The position numbers and the translations under genes were made by a program. The notes below the pieces were generated by a model that ran no database searches, was not told where the DNA came from, and was given only the letters and a program-made list of their open reading frames with translations. A stretch of DNA of 64,000 nt from Cladorhizidae sp. MBARI D1340-BT2 (taxonomy: Eukaryota; Porifera; Demospongiae; Poecilosclerida; Cladorhizidae): NCBI GenBank assembly GCA_028752905.1, contig JAQNBH010000017.1:33617908-33681907 (forward strand), given 5' to 3'. Positions 62,295-64,000 of this stretch are shown one piece after another (the first letter of the stretch is position 1; each line of letters opens with the position of its first letter).

Positions 62295-62635
62295 AAGTGT
62301 TTAAAAACTTGTGATCACTTTATAGATCCATAAATTCTGCAAACTTCATGGTATGGACTTGATAATAATATAGCTCAAAAGATAGGTCTCTGTGTGTTCT
62401 CAACATTTTTTTCATAGCTACTACAACTATACCCAAGTTATAGGAGCTAAAACCTGATGGCCTGATTTTCACATAAATATAAATTTTCACATAAATATAA
62501 GTACTAGCTAGAGAGTTGTAATTAGCACCAGTGGTTAGATGAAGCCCTACTCTATGCAATGACCTTTTTGATTAGGCTTAAAAACATAAGTAGGTGGTCA
62601 AGTAGAGCCAGGTTGGAAAATTAATTTCGTTAAAA
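62295..62635 (+). repeat. Unclassified dispersed repeat, copy 3, inside hAT copy 2
   Basis: Same block order as 27545-27890 and (inverted) 37745-38105: AACTTCATGGTATGGACTTG, AGCTCAAAAGATAGGTCTCT, CCAAGTTATAGGAGCTAAAA, GTGGTCAAGTAGAGCCAGGT. It lies between the hAT left end and the transposase start, so either it inserted there or it hitch-hikes. Confidence 0.7.
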
Positions 62636-62857
62636 TTCTTTTTCCACCCTGGCTGTGATTGTTTTCATTGTTTTACTACTATGTCTGGGAAAGCTATTCA
62701 GCATAATTCCCTTCCACTGGCATATCCATTCATGCATTACAAACCAAAATTTCTATTTACTATAGCTATAGCTAGCTAGCTTAGGTAGTATATTAGTTGA
62801 AGAGACCTAGTAGCCATAGTTTATATATTACATAATTATTTCTTTTCAGATTTTGCC

Positions 62858-64000
62858 ATGTCCAAGAAACGTACATACCTGGATTCATATGTACAATATG
62901 GCTTTGACTTCACTGTTGTGGATGGTGTGGAGAAGCCTCAGTGTCTGGTGTGCTCAAAAGTTCTTGGAAATGGGTCACTGAAACCTTCAATACTGAAACA
63001 GCATCTGAAAGCTACACCTCCTGCCCATGCATTTAATGACCATGCTAAATTTGATGTAAAGAGAGCTAGGTTTAGGGCTGCAGGAACACTGCCTACACTT
63101 GGCTTCGTATCTAAGAAGAAACCAATGCTTGCAGCTTCCTATCATGTAGCCACAGCGAATAGCAAAGGCAAGAAACCTCATGGCATTGCCGAGAAGCTGA
63201 TTAAACCTTGTGCCTTAGACATGGTTGAACATGTATGTGGGAAAGAAGCAAAACAGAAGATTCAAGACATTCCCCTTTCTAATGACACAATTCGTCAACA
63301 AGTTATTGAACAGATCAAATCTAGCCCAGCAAAACATTCTTTGTAACTTTATGAATCGTGTGATGTTGCAAATTTGTCACAACTTCTTGTTTTTGTCCGT
63401 TACATATGTGGAAAAGAAACTGAAGAATGAATTTCTCTTCTGTGAACATCTCCAACAAACCACAAAGGCTACTGATAATAAAAATACAAGACTTCTTTGA
63501 AAGGAACAATCTCACATGGTACATTGTTGGTTCAATCTGTACTGATGGAGCCCCAGCCATGAGATCAGGCTTCACTGCACTTGTGAAGCAAAAGGCACCC
63601 AATGTGATAACACATTGTGTTCTTCCACGTCTGCAAAAACGCTTCCTGAAAATCTGAAAATGGTTTTGCAGAAAATTGTCGAGGATGTTAATTTCATTCG
63701 TGCCCGAGCACTGAATCACCGTTTGTCAAAGCTTTTTGTGATGAGATGGGTTCTGAGGATTCAACTCTTTTGCTTCATACAGAGGTGAGGTGGCTTTCAC
63801 ATGGACTTATTCTTAATCATGTGTTTGAGCTCCATACTGAGGTTGAGATTTTTCTTCGTGACCAGGATTCAAAGCTGTGTGAAAACTTTGCTGATCCCAA
63901 GTTCATCGCCTGTTTAGGGTACCACTCAGATATATTTACCCATTTAAACCAAGTCAACAAACAACTCCAGGGAACATCAGTAACCATTGTTGAAGCAAGT
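62858..64000 (+). pseudogene. hAT transposase with BED finger (copy 2), broken, partial
   Basis: Starts MSKKRTYLDSYVQYGF. A BED-type finger follows (C-LVCSKVL...KPSILKQHLKA...H, about residues 27-60). The first frame stops at 63346. Later pieces in other frames give FVRY-like and SICTDGAPAMRSGFTALVKQ (about 63530-63590, second catalytic Asp), then HTEVRWLSHGLILNHVFELH (about 63780) to the window end. Several small indels break the gene. It resembles the ZBED5/FAM200-type hAT transposases known as domesticated genes in vertebrates. C-terminus outside the window. Confidence 0.85.

Larger units (their letters stand above)
62018..64000 (+). mobile_element. hAT transposon with BED-finger transposase (copy 2), 3' end outside the window
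   Basis: Left end CAGGGATTCTCAACCAGGGG then TAAATTTACCCC, a hAT-like CAG terminus with an internal palindrome GGGGTAAATTTACCCC. The 8 bases before it, CTCTAGAA, are the candidate target duplication. The transposase gene starts at 62858; the right end is not in the window. Confidence 0.8.

Noticed and set aside
1..64000. tRNA or rRNA genes
   Set aside because: No convincing tRNA arms (GTTCRANNC with acceptor pairing) or rRNA blocks seen by eye; a covariance search would be needed to exclude them.

Overview
The window is nuclear DNA of a non-vertebrate animal. It has one intron-rich animal gene, GT-AG introns full of tandem repeats, and transposons typical of invertebrates: a Penelope-like element with a GIY-YIG endonuclease, two hAT copies, a Ty3/gypsy element and an APE-type LINE. 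The AT-rich intergenic sequence fits a sponge or another early-branching invertebrate, but nothing here proves the phylum.

The main gene (+ strand, 5276-38663) is the 3' part of an ASK-type MAP kinase kinase kinase (MAP3K5/6/15 family). I placed 18 exons by reading splice sites. Their phases agree throughout and give 849 codons plus a stop. In order they encode the end of the central regulatory region (PH-like), the kinase domain (GRGSFGTV loop, [16 protein letters not shown]), a Ser/acid-rich linker, a conserved C-terminal helical region, a coiled coil and a SAM domain. The 5' exons lie before the window. The introns are dominated by minisatellites. The largest is a roughly 6.6 kb array of 56-bp units in a kinase-domain intron; its unit includes the exon's last 10 bases and its 5' splice site.

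Layout: 1-5275 is upstream intron or flank, with a 42-bp minisatellite and a DNA transposon with about 450-bp terminal inverted repeats (2074-4413). 5276-38663 is the ASK gene, with a Penelope-like relic at 10870-12455. 38664-44183 is repeat-rich and holds one possible first exon (39463-39536). 44184-48394 is a decayed Ty3/gypsy element on the minus strand with both LTRs. 48780-49585 is a 35-bp array. 49912-52755 is a three-exon minus-strand gene for a protein of about 825 aa that I do not recognise. 53190-55870 is a 5'-truncated LINE on the minus strand. 55870-59327 is mostly unassigned, with one possible terminal exon (58710-58901). 59328-60578 is a short hAT derivative. 61804-61877 is a possible terminal exon on the minus strand. 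62018-64000 is a second hAT element (BED finger) cut off by the window end.

Apart from the kinase and the 825-aa gene, almost everything recognisable is mobile or repetitive. By eye at least fifteen unrelated minisatellites occupy about a quarter of the window. The strongest observations are the arrays that start at exon/5' splice-site junctions, an ASK exon without a usable AG acceptor at the expected place, a dispersed motif resembling a hammerhead-ribozyme core, and an unclassified dispersed repeat of about 340 bp in three copies.
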